Origin: Dallia pectoralis
Taxonomy: Eukaryota > Chordata > Actinopteri > Esociformes > Umbridae
DNA length: 64,000 bases
Reading direction: 5' to 3'
Assembly: GCA_029465975.1 (NCBI GenBank)
Contig: CM055730.1
Coordinates: forward strand, 10,924,106 to 10,988,105
A program made the translations under genes and the position numbers. Below, piece after piece: positions 52,301 to 63,901 of this stretch (position 1 is its first letter; each line of letters starts with the position of its first letter). The notes beneath the pieces are model-generated. The model made no database searches, was not told where the DNA came from, and worked only from the letters and a program-made list of their open reading frames with translations.

Positions 52301-53803
52301 AGTCATTAGGGTGTACCTAACATACTGTTTATCCATGACCAGTCATTAGGGTGTACCTAACATACTGTTTATCCATGACCAGTCATTAGGGTGTACCTAA
52401 CATTCTGTTTATCCATGACCAGTCATTAGGGTGTACCTAACATACTGTTTATCCATGACCAGTCATTAGGGTGTACCTAACATACTGTTTATCAATGACC
52501 AGTCATTAGGGTGTACCTAACATACTGTTTATCCATGACCGGTCATTAGGGTGTACCTAACATACTGTTTATCCATGACCGGTCATTAGGGTGTACCTAA
52601 CATACTGTTTATCCATGACCAGTCATTAGGGTGTACCTAACATACTGTTTATCCATGACCGGTCATTAGGGTGTACCTAACATACTGTTTATCCATGACC
52701 GGACATTTGGGTGTACCTAACATACTGTTTATCCATGACCAGTCATTAGGGTGTACCTAACATACTGTTTATCCATGACCAGTCATTAGGGTGTACCTAA
52801 CATACTGTTTATCCATGACCAGTCATTAGGGTGTACCTAACATACTGTTTATCCATGACCAGTCATTAGGGTGTACCTAACATACTGTTTATCCATGACC
52901 GGTCATTAGGGTGTACCTAACATACTGTTTATCCATGACCAGTCATTAGGGTGTACCTAACATACTGTTTATCCATGACCAGTCATTAGGGTGTACCTAA
53001 CATACTGTTTATCCATGACCAGTCATTAGGGTGTACCTAACATACTGTTTATCCATGACCGGTCATTAGGGTGTACCTAACATACTGTTTATCCATGACC
53101 AGTCATTAGGTGTACCTAACATACTGTTTATCCATGACCAGTCATTAGGGTGTACCTAACATACTGTTTATCCATGACCAGTCATTAGGGTGTACCTAAC
53201 ATACTGTTTATCCATGACCGGTCATTAGGGTGTACCTAACATACTGTTTATCCATGACCAGTCATTAGGGTGTACCTAACATACTGTTTATCCATGACCA
53301 GTCATTAGGGTGTACCTAACATACTGTTTATCCATGACCAGTCATTAGGGTGTACCTAACATTCTGTTTATCCATGACCAGTCATTAGGGTGTACCTAAC
53401 ATACTGTTTATCCATGACCAGTCATTAGGGTGTACCTAACATACTGTTTATCCATGACCGGTCATTAGGGTGTACCTAACATACTGTTTATCCATGACCG
53501 GTCATTAGGGTGTACCTAACATACTGTTTATCCATGACCAGTCATTAGGGTGTACCTAACATACTGTTTATCCATGACCGGTCATTAGGGTGTACCTAAC
53601 ATTCTGTTTATCCATGACCAGTCATTAGGGTGTACCTAACATACTGTTTATCCATGACCGGTCATTAGGGTGTACCTAACATACTGTTTATCCATGACCA
53701 GTCATTAGGGTGTACCTAACATACTGTTTATCCATGACCGGTCATTAGGGTGTACCTAACATACTGTTTATCCATGACCGGACATTTGGGTGTACCTAAA
53801 CAT
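49362..53803. repeat. Large 40-bp minisatellite (about 111 copies, 4.4 kb)
   Basis: Core is ACATACTGTTTATCCATGAC followed by CAGTCATTAGGGTGTACCTA. Almost all units are exactly 40 bases. The main polymorphisms are CAGTC/CGGTC and ACATAC/ACATTC; the A/G and A/T states form a two-letter code along the array. One-base deletions (TAGGTGTACC) occur at about 51510 and 53110. A rare double variant, GGACATTTGGG, occurs at 52701 and 53780. The right end, at CTAAACATACC, is about 50 bases from a Tc1-like remnant. No long open frame survives because each unit carries stops. Confidence 0.99.
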
Positions 53804-53849
53804 ACCTCCATTTTACACCTCTTTCTGTATCATGACAGATATCTGGTAC

Positions 53850-54312
53850 CATTCAAGTGTGCAAAGTTTGCATTGACCTGAGGGACTTTGACAAGGGCCA
53901 ACTTGCTATGGCCAGACGACAAGGGTCAGAGTATCTCTGAAACTACAAGACTTGTGGTGGTGCTCTCGGTCTGGATCAGTTGTGAGAACTTATTAGCTGT
54001 GGTCTGAGGAGGGACAAACCACAAACCTGTGTTGTGTGACCTCATTGATGCGAGAGGGCAACAAAGGCCGTCCCGTCTGAGCCGAACTGATGAATACTGT
54101 GGCATGATGGTTATGTGAAGAATGTGTCACAGCACACAACGCATGGAACCCTGCTGTGTATGAGGTAGTCTCAAACCAGTCAGAGTGACCGTGATGACCT
54201 CTGTCCACTCTACAGGGGTTTATACAGGCCACGCCTCAGCCGGTTGATGCTGTTTTGGAGGAGGACCAACAGCATATTAGGCATGTGGTCTTGATGCTTT
54301 GGCTCATCAGAG
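53850..54312 (+). mobile_element. Tc1-like DNA transposon, second decayed copy
   Basis: Same family as 20262-20632. Segments in transposon order are GACTTTGACAAGGGCCAACT (53885), GCCAGACGACAAGGGTCAGA, GTGTCACAGCACACAACGCA (54124), CCTGCTGTGTATGAGG, then near the 3' end GCTGTTTTGGAGGAGGACCA (54249) and ATATTAGGCATGTGGTCTTG with 'atgctttggctcatcag', which resembles the family's 3' terminus. The central part is deleted between about 54215 and 54245. A second copy of the 'tgtcacaacacagaacgcat' landmark confirms family identity between the two loci. The expected 5' inverted repeat is absent; the 40-bp array ends just upstream instead. Confidence 0.8.
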
Positions 54313-55233
54313 TATACGGTAGTCGCTGGACACATCTGGGCGAGTTTTAATAGAGGATTCCCCGAGCTTGTGGATTACCTCACCATAATTGAGTGTAACC
54401 CCTGAACCCCTAGGCCTGATGTATGTGTGTGTGGGAGTGTGTGTGCGTACAGACACACTCATGGGAATAGGTGACAATTAACATCCTTATGAGGAGCTAT
54501 GGAGAATGACCTTCCCTCATTATGTTAAGAGTTCTGGGCCAAAGATTGTTTAAGAGAGATTCCAAATATATCCCCAGTGTCTCCTTGTTCTTCAACACAC
54601 TCTAATGGTAATGTACAGCCTGGACAACGAGCTCAATGCTAGTACAGAGAGACTACTACCAGAAGATATTTGGGTTTGAGATCATGGACACATCCGGAGG
54701 TCATTAGAAGGTTGGTTGTGTATATGAGAGGTCTCAGATGTGCCCATTTCAACATGGTCTTATTAGTAAAAATGCCATTGTTTTTATTTGTCACCCAAGC
54801 TGACATTTGAGTCGTATTTGTTATGTGTCACTCAGTCACTCAGCACACTCATTTTACTTCATAAAAGTATTACTACGATGGTATACCAGGACTAAGAGTT
54901 CTTTCATAGGAGGGAAGGTATAGTTGAAAGACGCGTGGAGATAGTGACAGATGAGACATGCAAAGCTATTCTCTTTCAACTTGTAATTATGTGTTTAGAA
55001 TGATTATGTAAGTGTGTCAGGTGGCAATGTTGGTTCAGGTTGGACATGGTATCACTGAAGACAGGCTGGCTGACTGGGGCTGACGAAACATAGTTGCAAA
55101 CAGAGAAATGTGTGTGTGTGTGTGTGTGTGCAAAAGGCAGATCTCTCTGAGTTTGTGTTTGTCAGCCCTAAATGTTTATGTGTATGTTTGTGTGCAAACA
55201 GCTAGAAATACTGAGTAAGAAATATAGAGATAG
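54313..55233. other. Unique sequence
   Basis: No gene recognised. A GT run is at 55111-55130. Confidence 0.45.
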
Positions 55234-55436
55234 AGAATGGCAGAAAGAGCAATGTGGAGAGTGAGAGATGTGGAAGAGAAAGAAAGAGAAAGGGAGAACA
55301 ATCGAAAGAGAGACAGCGAAAATGGGAGAGACAAAGAGGGAAAGACAGAGGGGGAGAGACTCCGAGAGAGGGAGCAACAGAGATACAGGGAGAGACAGAG
55401 GGAGAGAGAGAGAGACGCAGAAAGACAGAGGGGCTC
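55234..55436. repeat. Long purine-rich (GA) tract
   Basis: About 200 bases almost entirely A and G on the plus strand, with few interruptions. Overlapping Arg/Glu-rich frames in three phases are artefacts. Could adopt triplex structure. Confidence 0.9.
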
Positions 55437-56074
55437 TGGCGCCAGGGTGTATATTGAGTGTATTCAGTCAGGAGACGTCTGTCAGCAGCTGTCAGCCTGG
55501 TGTTTTTGATGCCATCATCCTGGCACAGGCCTACCTGTCTGTATCATAATAGTGAGGCTATCAAAGCCTTGCTAACAGCTCAGACAGACACAGGTGGAAA
55601 AGGAGGCAAGAAAGGCAATCATGAACAGCTCCCCATTCACACCTAATAACCTTCTTTTCATAGTGCAGACAATTCCATCAAACTTATTCTATTCCACAAC
55701 AGAATGATTCTTCTCTTCTGTAACAAACACCGTACAGTATGGTTTACTTTAATATTTATACATTCAAACTATTGCTAACACTAACAATGTCTAAAGCCTC
55801 CAGAGCATACAGTGCAATACAGAAAAGGGGAAAAGTTCAGTAATATTTTTGATTTAACATGACTACATCGAAGGCATACGGTATTGTTTTTTGAGATCTT
55901 GTACATGAACAGAATTCATCGTTCTGTTTTCCATGACCGGTTCCAGGCCCTCTTCTCTCTCCGCACGAAGTCACCTTATCATATCTTTACATTATCAATG
56001 TTACGTGGACCACATTCAACCACATAGAAATCCACAAGTGTATGCATTTAAAACTGCCACTCTCTGTTGTTTTC
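55437..56074. other. Unique spacer
   Basis: No gene or element recognised. Confidence 0.4.
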
Positions 56075-56463
56075 ATATTACATAGCCTGGTTTTCATATA
56101 ACATAGCCTGGTTTTCATCCAACATAGCCTGGGTTTCATCCAACATAGCCTGGTTTTCATCCAACATAGCCTGGGTTTCATCCAACATAGCCTGGTTTTC
56201 ATCCAACATAGCCTGGTTTTCATCCAACATAGCCTGGGTTTCATCCAACATAGCCTGGGTTTCATCCAACATAGCCTGGGTTTCATCCAACATAGCCTGG
56301 GTTTCATCCAACATTGCCTGGGTTTCATCCAACATAGCCTGGTTTTCATCCAACATAGCCTGGTTTTTATACAACATTGCATGGGTTTCATACAAAATAA
56401 CCTGGTTTTCATCCAACATAGCCTGGACTTCATCCAACATAGCCTGGTGTTCCACAAACATTG
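56075..56463. repeat. 21-bp minisatellite open on both strands
   Basis: About 18 copies. The core reads CATAGCCTGGTTTTCATCCA (with TGGGTTTCAT variant), plus one base. Because 21 is a multiple of three and no stop forms, frames are open on the plus strand and in two minus-strand phases (for example Asn-Ile-Ala-Trp-Phe-Ser-Ser on plus and Leu-Cys-Trp-Met-Lys on minus). I treat all as artefacts. The edges (gtttttatac, gtttcatac) are the diverged units. Confidence 0.95.
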
Positions 56464-56593
56464 CCTAAAGTTGAACTAAGTTAGCCTGGCGTTTGACCAG
56501 TCCAAGTTCTCCCATGTTACCCACTCCTCTGCACAGTCTCCTGGCTCCCAGTTAAGGACCATGATCCTAACCAACACACTGTCAGAACCTCCA

Positions 56594-56712
56594 GTTCATG
56601 CCTCTCTAATTCCCTAGATGCCTCTCTAGTTCCCTAGATGCCTCTCTAGTTCCCTAGATGCCTCTAGTTCCCTAGATGCCTCTCTAGTTCCCTAGATGCC
56701 TCTCTAGTTCCC
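56594..56712. repeat. 20-bp minisatellite
   Basis: About six units of GCCTCTCTAGTTCCCTAGAT; one unit lacks two or more bases (GCCTCTAGTTCC). TCTAG and CTAGA occur in each unit. Confidence 0.92.
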
Positions 56713-57513
56713 TATACCTCTGGTCTAATCTAGATAAACTGTACATAAGGCCGCCTGACAGCAAGGAAAGACTGCTTTCTTTTTTATCTGCTCTAAAAGC
56801 AGAATTTTGATTGCCTTGTGACTTCATGGTTGTAAAACTGGAGGTTTCGCTTAAAGAGAAATGATGATGCTTTGAAGGTTTTGTTAAGTGTTTCTTCTTG
56901 TAACAGTCTCTAGGGCATCATAAGAGACTGATTGAGGTCTATTTCTTCTTTGATTGGGAAATAATGTTATTTTTTTCTGATTTTAGTTTTTATCACAGCC
57001 TTTTGACATACTGTTTGTTTGGGACACAAATATGTTTTTTTCCCAGTAATTATTTTTGCTGTATTGATGTATTCTGGTAATGACTCATCTGCATGAGATT
57101 GTGTTCTCAGAGTGGCCTGAATAAAACTATTAATAAATAATGCTAATAATTAATAATGAAACATCCAACAGAATCTATTTCATTTTGTGAAAACTTACGT
57201 TAGGGGATTTTTCTCCATGCAGTTTTTTCCTTCACAGAGTCTATTCAATGATGATCAATTCCCAAATATTCCCAAATATTTAGTAACAACATTCGCATAT
57301 GAATGGTTTCCAATTGTTTGGCTCAATTCACCACAATCTCCGCTAATGCCTTGTGAAAAGAAGCTCTCACTATTTTATTGTTTTTCTACTGTCGTTATTC
57401 TTGACCGGGACATTTCTCTGTCTTCCCAGTTTTCAAACCACTCCCATATAACTCATTCCGTACAGTAAGATCTAAAAATCTGGATGATTCTACAACTATC
57501 CAGATATCCAGAC
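56713..57513. other. Unique AT-rich sequence
   Basis: No gene recognised; the frame at 57187-57468 (93 codons) has no domain I know. Confidence 0.45.
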
Positions 57514-57726
57514 AAGTTCCTCCCTCTGAGTTCCTCCCTCTGAGTTCCTCCCTCTGAGTTCCTCCCTCTGAGTTCCTCCCTCTGAGTTCCTCCCTCTGAG
57601 TTCCTCCCTCTGTGTTCCTCCCTCTGTGTTCCTCCCTCTGAGTTCCTCCCTCTGTGTTCCTCCCTCTGTGTTCCTCCCTCTGAGTTCCTCCCTCTAAGTT
57701 CCTACCTCTGTGTTCCTCCCTCTGAG
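57514..57726. repeat. 14-bp minisatellite (GTTCCTCCCTCTGA)
   Basis: About 15 units with A/T change at the last base (TCTGAG/TCTGTG). Strongly polypyrimidine on the plus strand. The 119-codon minus-strand frame at 57395-57754 (Arg-Glu-Glu and Gly-Gly repeats) is a product of the array. Confidence 0.95.
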
Positions 57727-58926
57727 CCCTGGAGTGTACAGATGTTCCTACCAATAAGGTCTTTCCCTTACCATAGCCAGTCCTTCAGGTAAACACCCAT
57801 TGCAGACGGCCCAGGTCCCCATCTGAGAGCTGTACTCATCATCGTCTACAGTCCCTCTGCTCATTTTATCTTTGTTTTTCTCTCTGGGTGTTTGACTATA
57901 TGAACTGTTGTCTAGTCAACGTTTGGTCTTGCACCTCATACTAGACTAGAGGGAGACGACACACACACACACATTTTAAACCATAAAACAATAAACAATA
58001 ACAATTATGGGCAAATAAATTGAATTTATAATAACCCTGCGGTGGGATTTATGTGAGAAAATACTTTTTTCTCCATAATTGATGCAGTTAGACGTTTGGA
58101 AGATACTGTGAGACACTCTAATAAACACACCAGGAGCACCATACTAGTGACCTTCCATCTCCTCAATTCGGAGATTTGCTAAGTGCCTAAATAATGTATT
58201 ACTTCTATTAGAGTGTGGCAACTTTAAAGCACTGTGTTTGGTAGAAATACATCTCCATCCTTTGGGCAGAGCGATTAACAATAAAATATGTCTGGTATTA
58301 ATATAGAATACGTTAAAACAACAGCGTTCAAGCAGAAAGTGGTTAGAGAGGTATTAAAAATGTTGAGAGGATCGGAAAAAAGAGAGGCCCCTGTGACTAC
58401 CTCAGCAAACGGAGAAATAGAGGCAGGCGTCCATCACAAACACCCACTGTTTCCTCAGCACTCTCTCTAATGTATCACCTCTGAATTACTCTAATATCTG
58501 TCTGATGGATGTGTGCTGAGGGAGGCCAGTCTGAGTGTGTGTATTCCCCAGACAGGATCCTCTGTGGCTGAGGTAGCTGTGTGAAGACGTGGCCCCCAGC
58601 CTTGGAGGTCCACGCTGAAACTAACCCAGCTCCCATGCCTTGCTCCATTCTTCCTCCACTCCCTATATATCTACAGCGTATCCCCCCCTCCTTTCCTTCT
58701 CTACTCTCTCCCTGGCTACGTCTCTCTGACCCCCCCATCCAGACGGTGTGTTTGTAGAAGCGGCGGTGGCTGCGGGCGGTGTTGTGCTTCTAGGAGCCAC
58801 CGGGGCCTGCAGGGAGAGGTGCTGATAAAGCAGCCAGCCATTCGTCAGGCCAGATGAAGGCAGTAAAGTTGACTGGAGGAGCCCGGCCATGGCCTCAGGT
58901 TGGCAGACATGCAACCAGGCCCTCTT
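57727..58926. other. Unique sequence
   Basis: Has a short AC run at 57959-57972 and, around 58010-58110, AT-rich text resembling a non-coding conserved element. No gene recognised. Confidence 0.4.
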
Positions 58927-59027
58927 GGGAGAGCTGTGACTAACACACACACACACACTCAGCTACACGTGAAAGCTCCTATAGAAGCTGGAGAGCTCCT
59001 AGATGCAGGTGCAAGCACGAACACACA

Positions 59028-59086
<59 letters not shown>

Positions 59087-59088
59087 AT
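58927..59088. repeat. (AC)n microsatellites
   Basis: Two AC tracts, about 58938-58956 and 59020-59087, separated by unique sequence with GAGCTCCTA near both (AAGCTCCTATAGAAGCTGG, GAGAGCTCCTAGATG). Confidence 0.9.
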
Positions 59089-59740
59089 TTGCAGCAACAT
59101 CAATCTGCAAATCCATCATTCTTATTCCTCCCCAACGCGCTCCTATTTTTCTAGTGGCTGCACACCACACCTCTCGCGGAGGAAAAAAATATATTTATTT
59201 TCCTGATATTTTTTCTGAGCGAACACAAAAGAAATCACACCTCGTCTCCTCCCTGTCTCATGCCAAAATAATCAATGCTTCCCAGACTGGGACTTGTGGT
59301 CCTGACGTGTGAGCAGTGAAAGCAGAGCGGGGAGGAACAAGAGAGGCAGATGCAGTTGACATAGCTGCAGGGCTCTCGTTGCTGCAGATAATAAGTGAGG
59401 AGCTGTTACTGGGTCTGTTTTACAGCTATCAGAACTCATCATATTTGACATGCATTCTGGTGTTTGCACAGTCGATCTGCCGTGAAATCCTCTCCAGCTA
59501 TATCCGGGGCGAGAGCGTATCCACATTACAACGGCGACTCCACAGCACCACGGATGGTTGTCTGAAATGCATTTTAAAAGAGAAACCATCAAACCGCTCT
59601 TTCTCTGGTTCTCATTCTCTCTTGCTGTCGCCTCGTTCTCTCTTTCGATCTCTTCATCTCTGTCCTTTCCCGTCTCTCCTGTTTCTCTCTCTTTCCCTCT
59701 CTCTACTCTCCGCGTGTCCCATCTCGTCTCCGCCTCCCTG
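59089..59740. other. Unique sequence with CT-rich tract
   Basis: Pyrimidine-rich at about 59600-59740. Open frames of 91-149 codons overlap and lack domains. Unassigned. Confidence 0.4.
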
Positions 59741-60000
59741 TTCTGTTCGGCGGTGGCTGCGTTAGCACCTGTCAGACGACTGACTTCTTGTTCCTGGCGG
59801 CTTATGAAAAAGTCATGGCTGCCGGGGCCTTAGAGGGTGCTTTCCCATCAATATGAATTCACCATGGTCTTCATGGAACATTAGGCCCAGCACTGTTTTC
59901 ATACAAAGGGCTTCGGCGCTATCCTCCTGCTCCCAGCGCCTCGCAGATACACGACCAGGAAACGAAGAGAGTAAATAGTCCTTTAAAATGTTACACCCGC
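59740..60000. promoter_or_regulatory. Candidate conserved non-coding element
   Basis: GC-balanced, complex text including GCGGCTTATGAAAAAGTCAT, ATCAATATGAATTCACCATG and a CpG-rich end (GGCGCTATC, CAGCGCCTCGCAG). Reads unlike the low-complexity surroundings. Regulatory role is a guess. Confidence 0.2.
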
Positions 60001-60766
60001 TCATATGGGGAGCACTGGAGCTTAGACGCTTGTGTGAGCCGGAAACATTTGTGTTTGATGTATTTTGCGCGTCTTAAAAACAAAAGGCCCACTGTTCCTG
60101 AAGGAGGCATCTCTGAGCTAGTTCGCTCCCTGGGAACAATATTCTTAAATCATTCAGGTAAACCTTTGGATGATGTTTTAAAGCTAAACACACCCGTCTG
60201 TCTAATATTGTCTAGCATAACGCGAGGTATAAAACTTTGGTTTCGTCTCAAAACTGAGTTGTTTTTCTGATTCATTGTCACTTAAAGACGAGAGAGATAT
60301 TCACATGGCAAACGTAAAGTGTGTTGTGTGTACCATTTGTAATATATATTTGAATAAACAATGTAATGCAACACATATCTTTATGCAACCTGATACTGTA
60401 GATGCTTTGCATGGTCTCCATGTAGAGGCCTAATGGAGACCCCGTCTCATAAAAACATTCTAAACTTGCTTTATATCTGCTGCTATATCACTTTCTCTGT
60501 AATCCTCTGTCTCTCTTTCTTTATCTCTCTTTCCTCTTTGTGTTTTCCCCTGTCCCTCTCCTTTTAAGAACATGTTGAAAGTCAATTATCTTCAGCGCTT
60601 GTCGCTAACATCGTGGCGCTAATAGGAGCCGCTGTTGGGCCTTATGGCTGTGGGTCTGTGTGTGTGTGTCGTGATTCAGATCAAAGTGTCGCGTCGCACC
60701 ATGATTGAATTAACTTCCAGTGTGCTGTGTGTCTGGCACTATTACACCAGACACTGGTGATATCTG
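60001..60766. other. Unique sequence
   Basis: Nothing recognised apart from a CT-rich patch at about 60510-60565. The 78-codon frame 60034-60270 has no domain. Confidence 0.4.
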
Positions 60767-60923
60767 AACACACACACACGCACACACACACACACGCACA
60801 TACACAACCCCTGCAGCTACCCCTTAACGGTCGACTATCTCTTCTCGTTTCTGACACATCCTGAAGCCGTTGTGTCACACCAATATGCGCACACACGTGC
60901 ACACACACGCACACACACGCGCA

Positions 60924-60958
<35 letters not shown>

Positions 60959-61068
60959 GCGTGCGCACAAACACACACGTGCGCACAAACACACACGCAC
61001 ACACGCAGAAACATATACACACACACACACACACAGAAACATATACACACACACACACACACACACAC
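60767..61068. repeat. (AC)n microsatellites with CG steps
   Basis: AC tract 60767-60807 and a longer one 60888-61068. The second is rich in CACGCGCAC, GTGCGCAC and ACACACGTGC words, so it mixes CA and CG alternation as at 4872-5021. Overlapping Cys/Val and His/Thr frames are artefacts. Confidence 0.93.
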
Positions 61069-61516
61069 GACACTCTCCAATCCTACTCAGGGCTCAGGGC
61101 TCCTATCAGTTCTGTGCCCCCATTAGTTCTGAGTTCCATGATGAACAGCACTCTAATCCATCTCTTTCTCTCATCTCTGCTGCCTCGGTCGCTGTCTCCA
61201 TCCCTTCAGTTAGTCCAGAGGCTCCGTCTATGAGAGAACTTTAAATAAAGTCAATTAAGAGGATCCAATGACCGTAGAAAATGTATCTGCATTCCAGCAT
61301 TATCGTTAGCACTTCCAGTGTGGCAAAAAAGATACATCTCACATGAAGCGCAAAGAATCGCAAACTGACATGGGGGGGACATCTGTCTTTCTCCGAAAAA
61401 CAATAGCTATTATTATAGACATTCCTGCATCAGTCCCAACAATGCACTCCAGACATCATCGATCCATCACTGCCTCGTAGAAACTTCAACTGTGACTGAC
61501 AGATTGACAAACACTA
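61069..61516. other. Unique spacer
   Basis: No gene recognised. Confidence 0.4.
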
Positions 61517-61545
61517 GACACACACACACACACACAGACACAAAC

Positions 61546-61597
<52 letters not shown>
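61517..61597. repeat. (AC)n microsatellite
   Basis: AC run with CAAAC and CAGAC interruptions, about 80 bases. Confidence 0.95.
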
Positions 61598-62176
61598 CCA
61601 CCCCAGTGGCACTGTTATCCAGCCAGGGGCTTAGATCAGACAGCCCCGAGAGTTGCTGCCTTCAAATCCGAGAGACTCAACAGCTAATTGTTTCTGAAAA
61701 AATGACATTGTGTCTTCCTGGGTTCCTTGCTTAAGGTGTCAGCCCCTGTGTGCCATCTCTCTCATCTCGTAGGTTTCACGGCGTCTCCGGTGCCCCCCAG
61801 CACAGCGTTTGATGTTTCTGACGATTGTCATCTTGTTGCGTGACTGCATGGAAATAGAAATTTGTATTTATTTACATGCCAGGTAATAGAAAAGATTTGA
61901 AAGTCAAACAACTCCACCTGCCACTCAAATCAGACTGCATGCAGTGGCAGGTTCCCCACTACGGCTACAAAGGGTTAAAAAGTACAAAGAAGGGATGATG
62001 GCGCTGTAAATTGAATTGGTTAATCCTTTTGCAATCCCACCGCACTATTGTCATGGCGGACTAGGATGCCTGATTTTTCATGATTGAAAATAAATGTTTT
62101 TGATGCAATTTTCTTATATCTCAATCTGAATTCAGCTAACTCATGGGGAGTGACCTAAATGCAAAACAGAGGTCCT
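61598..62176. other. Unique spacer
   Basis: No gene recognised; AT-rich near 61850-62120. Confidence 0.4.
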
Positions 62177-62342
62177 TTGTGTTTGTGTATGTATGTTTGT
62201 GCATAAATGTGTGTGTGTTTGTGTATGTATGTTTGTGCGTAGAGGTCCTTTGTGTGTGTGTGTGTGTGTGTGTGTGAGTATGCGTGTGTTTATATGTATG
62301 TGTGTGTATGTATGTGTGTGTATGTGTGTATGTGTGTGTGTA

Positions 62343-62374
<32 letters not shown>

Positions 62375-62391
62375 TGTGTGTGTATGTGTAA

Positions 62392-62430
<39 letters not shown>

Positions 62431-62464
62431 TATGTGTGTGTGTGTGTATGTGTGTGCGTGTGTA

Positions 62465-62526
<62 letters not shown>

Positions 62527-62575
62527 TGTGTGTGTGTATGTGTGTGTATATGTGTATGTGTGTGTGTGTGTGTAT

Positions 62576-62614
<39 letters not shown>

Positions 62615-62636
62615 TGTATGTGTGTGTGTGTGTGTG
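62177..62636. repeat. Long (GT)n/(GTAT)n microsatellite
   Basis: About 460 bases. The left end has a 'tgtatgtatgtttgtgc' phrase twice, each near GAGGTCCTTTGTGTG (62170 and 62242), so a roughly 72-base unit was duplicated there. The rest is GT with TATG steps. His/Thr and Cys/Val frames of up to 193 codons are artefacts. Confidence 0.96.
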
Positions 62637-63384
62637 CCATATGCACCATTGACGCTCCCCAACTGAATGTTCTGGGCTCCTCCAAGGGCAGATCTCAGCC
62701 CAGGTCGCTGCAGACACTGTCAGCCAGTCAGTTGGTGTGAATCAATGTCAGTCAGCCCGTCTCCAACCGCGTGTGGCGCTGAGGAATCTCTAAGCAGCCC
62801 TGTCATGTTAGAAGACATCAGCTGTCAGATGGAGGACAAATCTAAAGATGTCAATTGAAACCTCCATCAGAAAAAGGAAGAGAACATTCCTGTCAATCGC
62901 CATGACATTCGGCTCTGCTATGATTAACATCACTTAGCATTCATGCACGCAGACCTTCCTGGCTGCCGAGACGACGGTATGTTAAATGTTAAACTGAACG
63001 CGGAAACTAAGCAATGCATCACCCGACATCCCATAACACGAGTCTGACTTATGATGTAATCGGCGTGGGGTTCCAGGCGTGTCAATACTTAACGTAACGG
63101 CCCATAAGGTGTAAGATGTTTCCTGATTATACAAACCATAAGTAGTAGTCTGTCCTCTTCACATTATTAGACAGGGCTAAGGAGGCGTCCGTGGCTCTGG
63201 GAGGACTTCAGATCCACTAGACGATATTGCCACATGCTGGTGGATTGCTGCTATTTCACTGCAGCGCCTGTTCGAGACCTGTAGGTTTGTAGTGACTTCG
63301 GTATGAAGCATACATTGTAACCTGTATCCTGCGTAAGTGTTTGTCTCTGCGTTTATGCTTTTCTAGATTCTAGAACTACAGATC
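62637..63384. other. Unique sequence, possibly with a conserved element
   Basis: The stretch 62935-63110 is complex and CpG-richer. No exon recognised. Confidence 0.35.
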
Positions 63385-63893
63385 GTTCTCCTTCTGTCAT
63401 TCCTTTCCAAAACACTTCAGCATTTTTTGTCTCTGAAGAACTCTCCTGTCATTGCACCATCCACCCCATCCAAACTCACTCATCCGAACTCACTCATCCA
63501 GGTCACTCATCCCAGTCACTCATCCTCTATTGTGTGACAGAGCCTCTTCCCACTCCACAAGCTGACTTGATCTACTGTGTTTTCATTCTTTTATATCTCT
63601 AAGCTGCCTTTTGACAATGCGAGCCATTATCTGCTCCTCTTCATCCCCCCAGACAGGTAAATCCTGTGAGCCTTAGCCACCCTACCTGGCATGCCACGCC
63701 AACCAGGTGATGTAGAGAGTACCTGTGTAAGCCCCACAAGCTCCTACCACTGGTGTTCCCCAGGGCTCAGTTCTAACCCCTCTTCAACCTACCCAAAGAC
63801 CAAGTCAGATGGCTCCATCAGAACCTTGGTCTCTGCTGTCATTGCTGTGGATGACACTTGGCTCTTTATCCAATTCCATTTGGCAAGCAGCTG
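63385..63893 (+). mobile_element. L2-like non-LTR retrotransposon fragment (reverse transcriptase region)
   Basis: Recognised by order of landmarks from teleost L2/Maui-type LINEs. TTTCCAAAACACTTCAGCAT (63404) is followed by a short CACTCATCC-rich insert, then GACAGAGCCTC (63536), GCTGACTTGATCTACTGTG, and CTGCCTTTTGACAATGCGAG (63604), which matches 'ctgcctttgacactgtgaac'. Next, 63749-63784 reads Thr-Gly-Val-Pro-Gln-Gly-Ser-Val-Leu, a reverse-transcriptase core motif. About 34 codons on, 63847-63870 reads Val-Asp-Asp-Thr-Trp-Leu-Phe-Ile, the position of the (Y)ADD catalytic box. The Y/F-A of that box is replaced by A-V, and the two motifs are in different frames, so at least one frameshift lies between them. 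Inactive, 5'- and 3'-truncated; cut off at the 21-bp array. Confidence 0.8.
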
Positions 63894-63901
63894 ACGATAC
63901 A

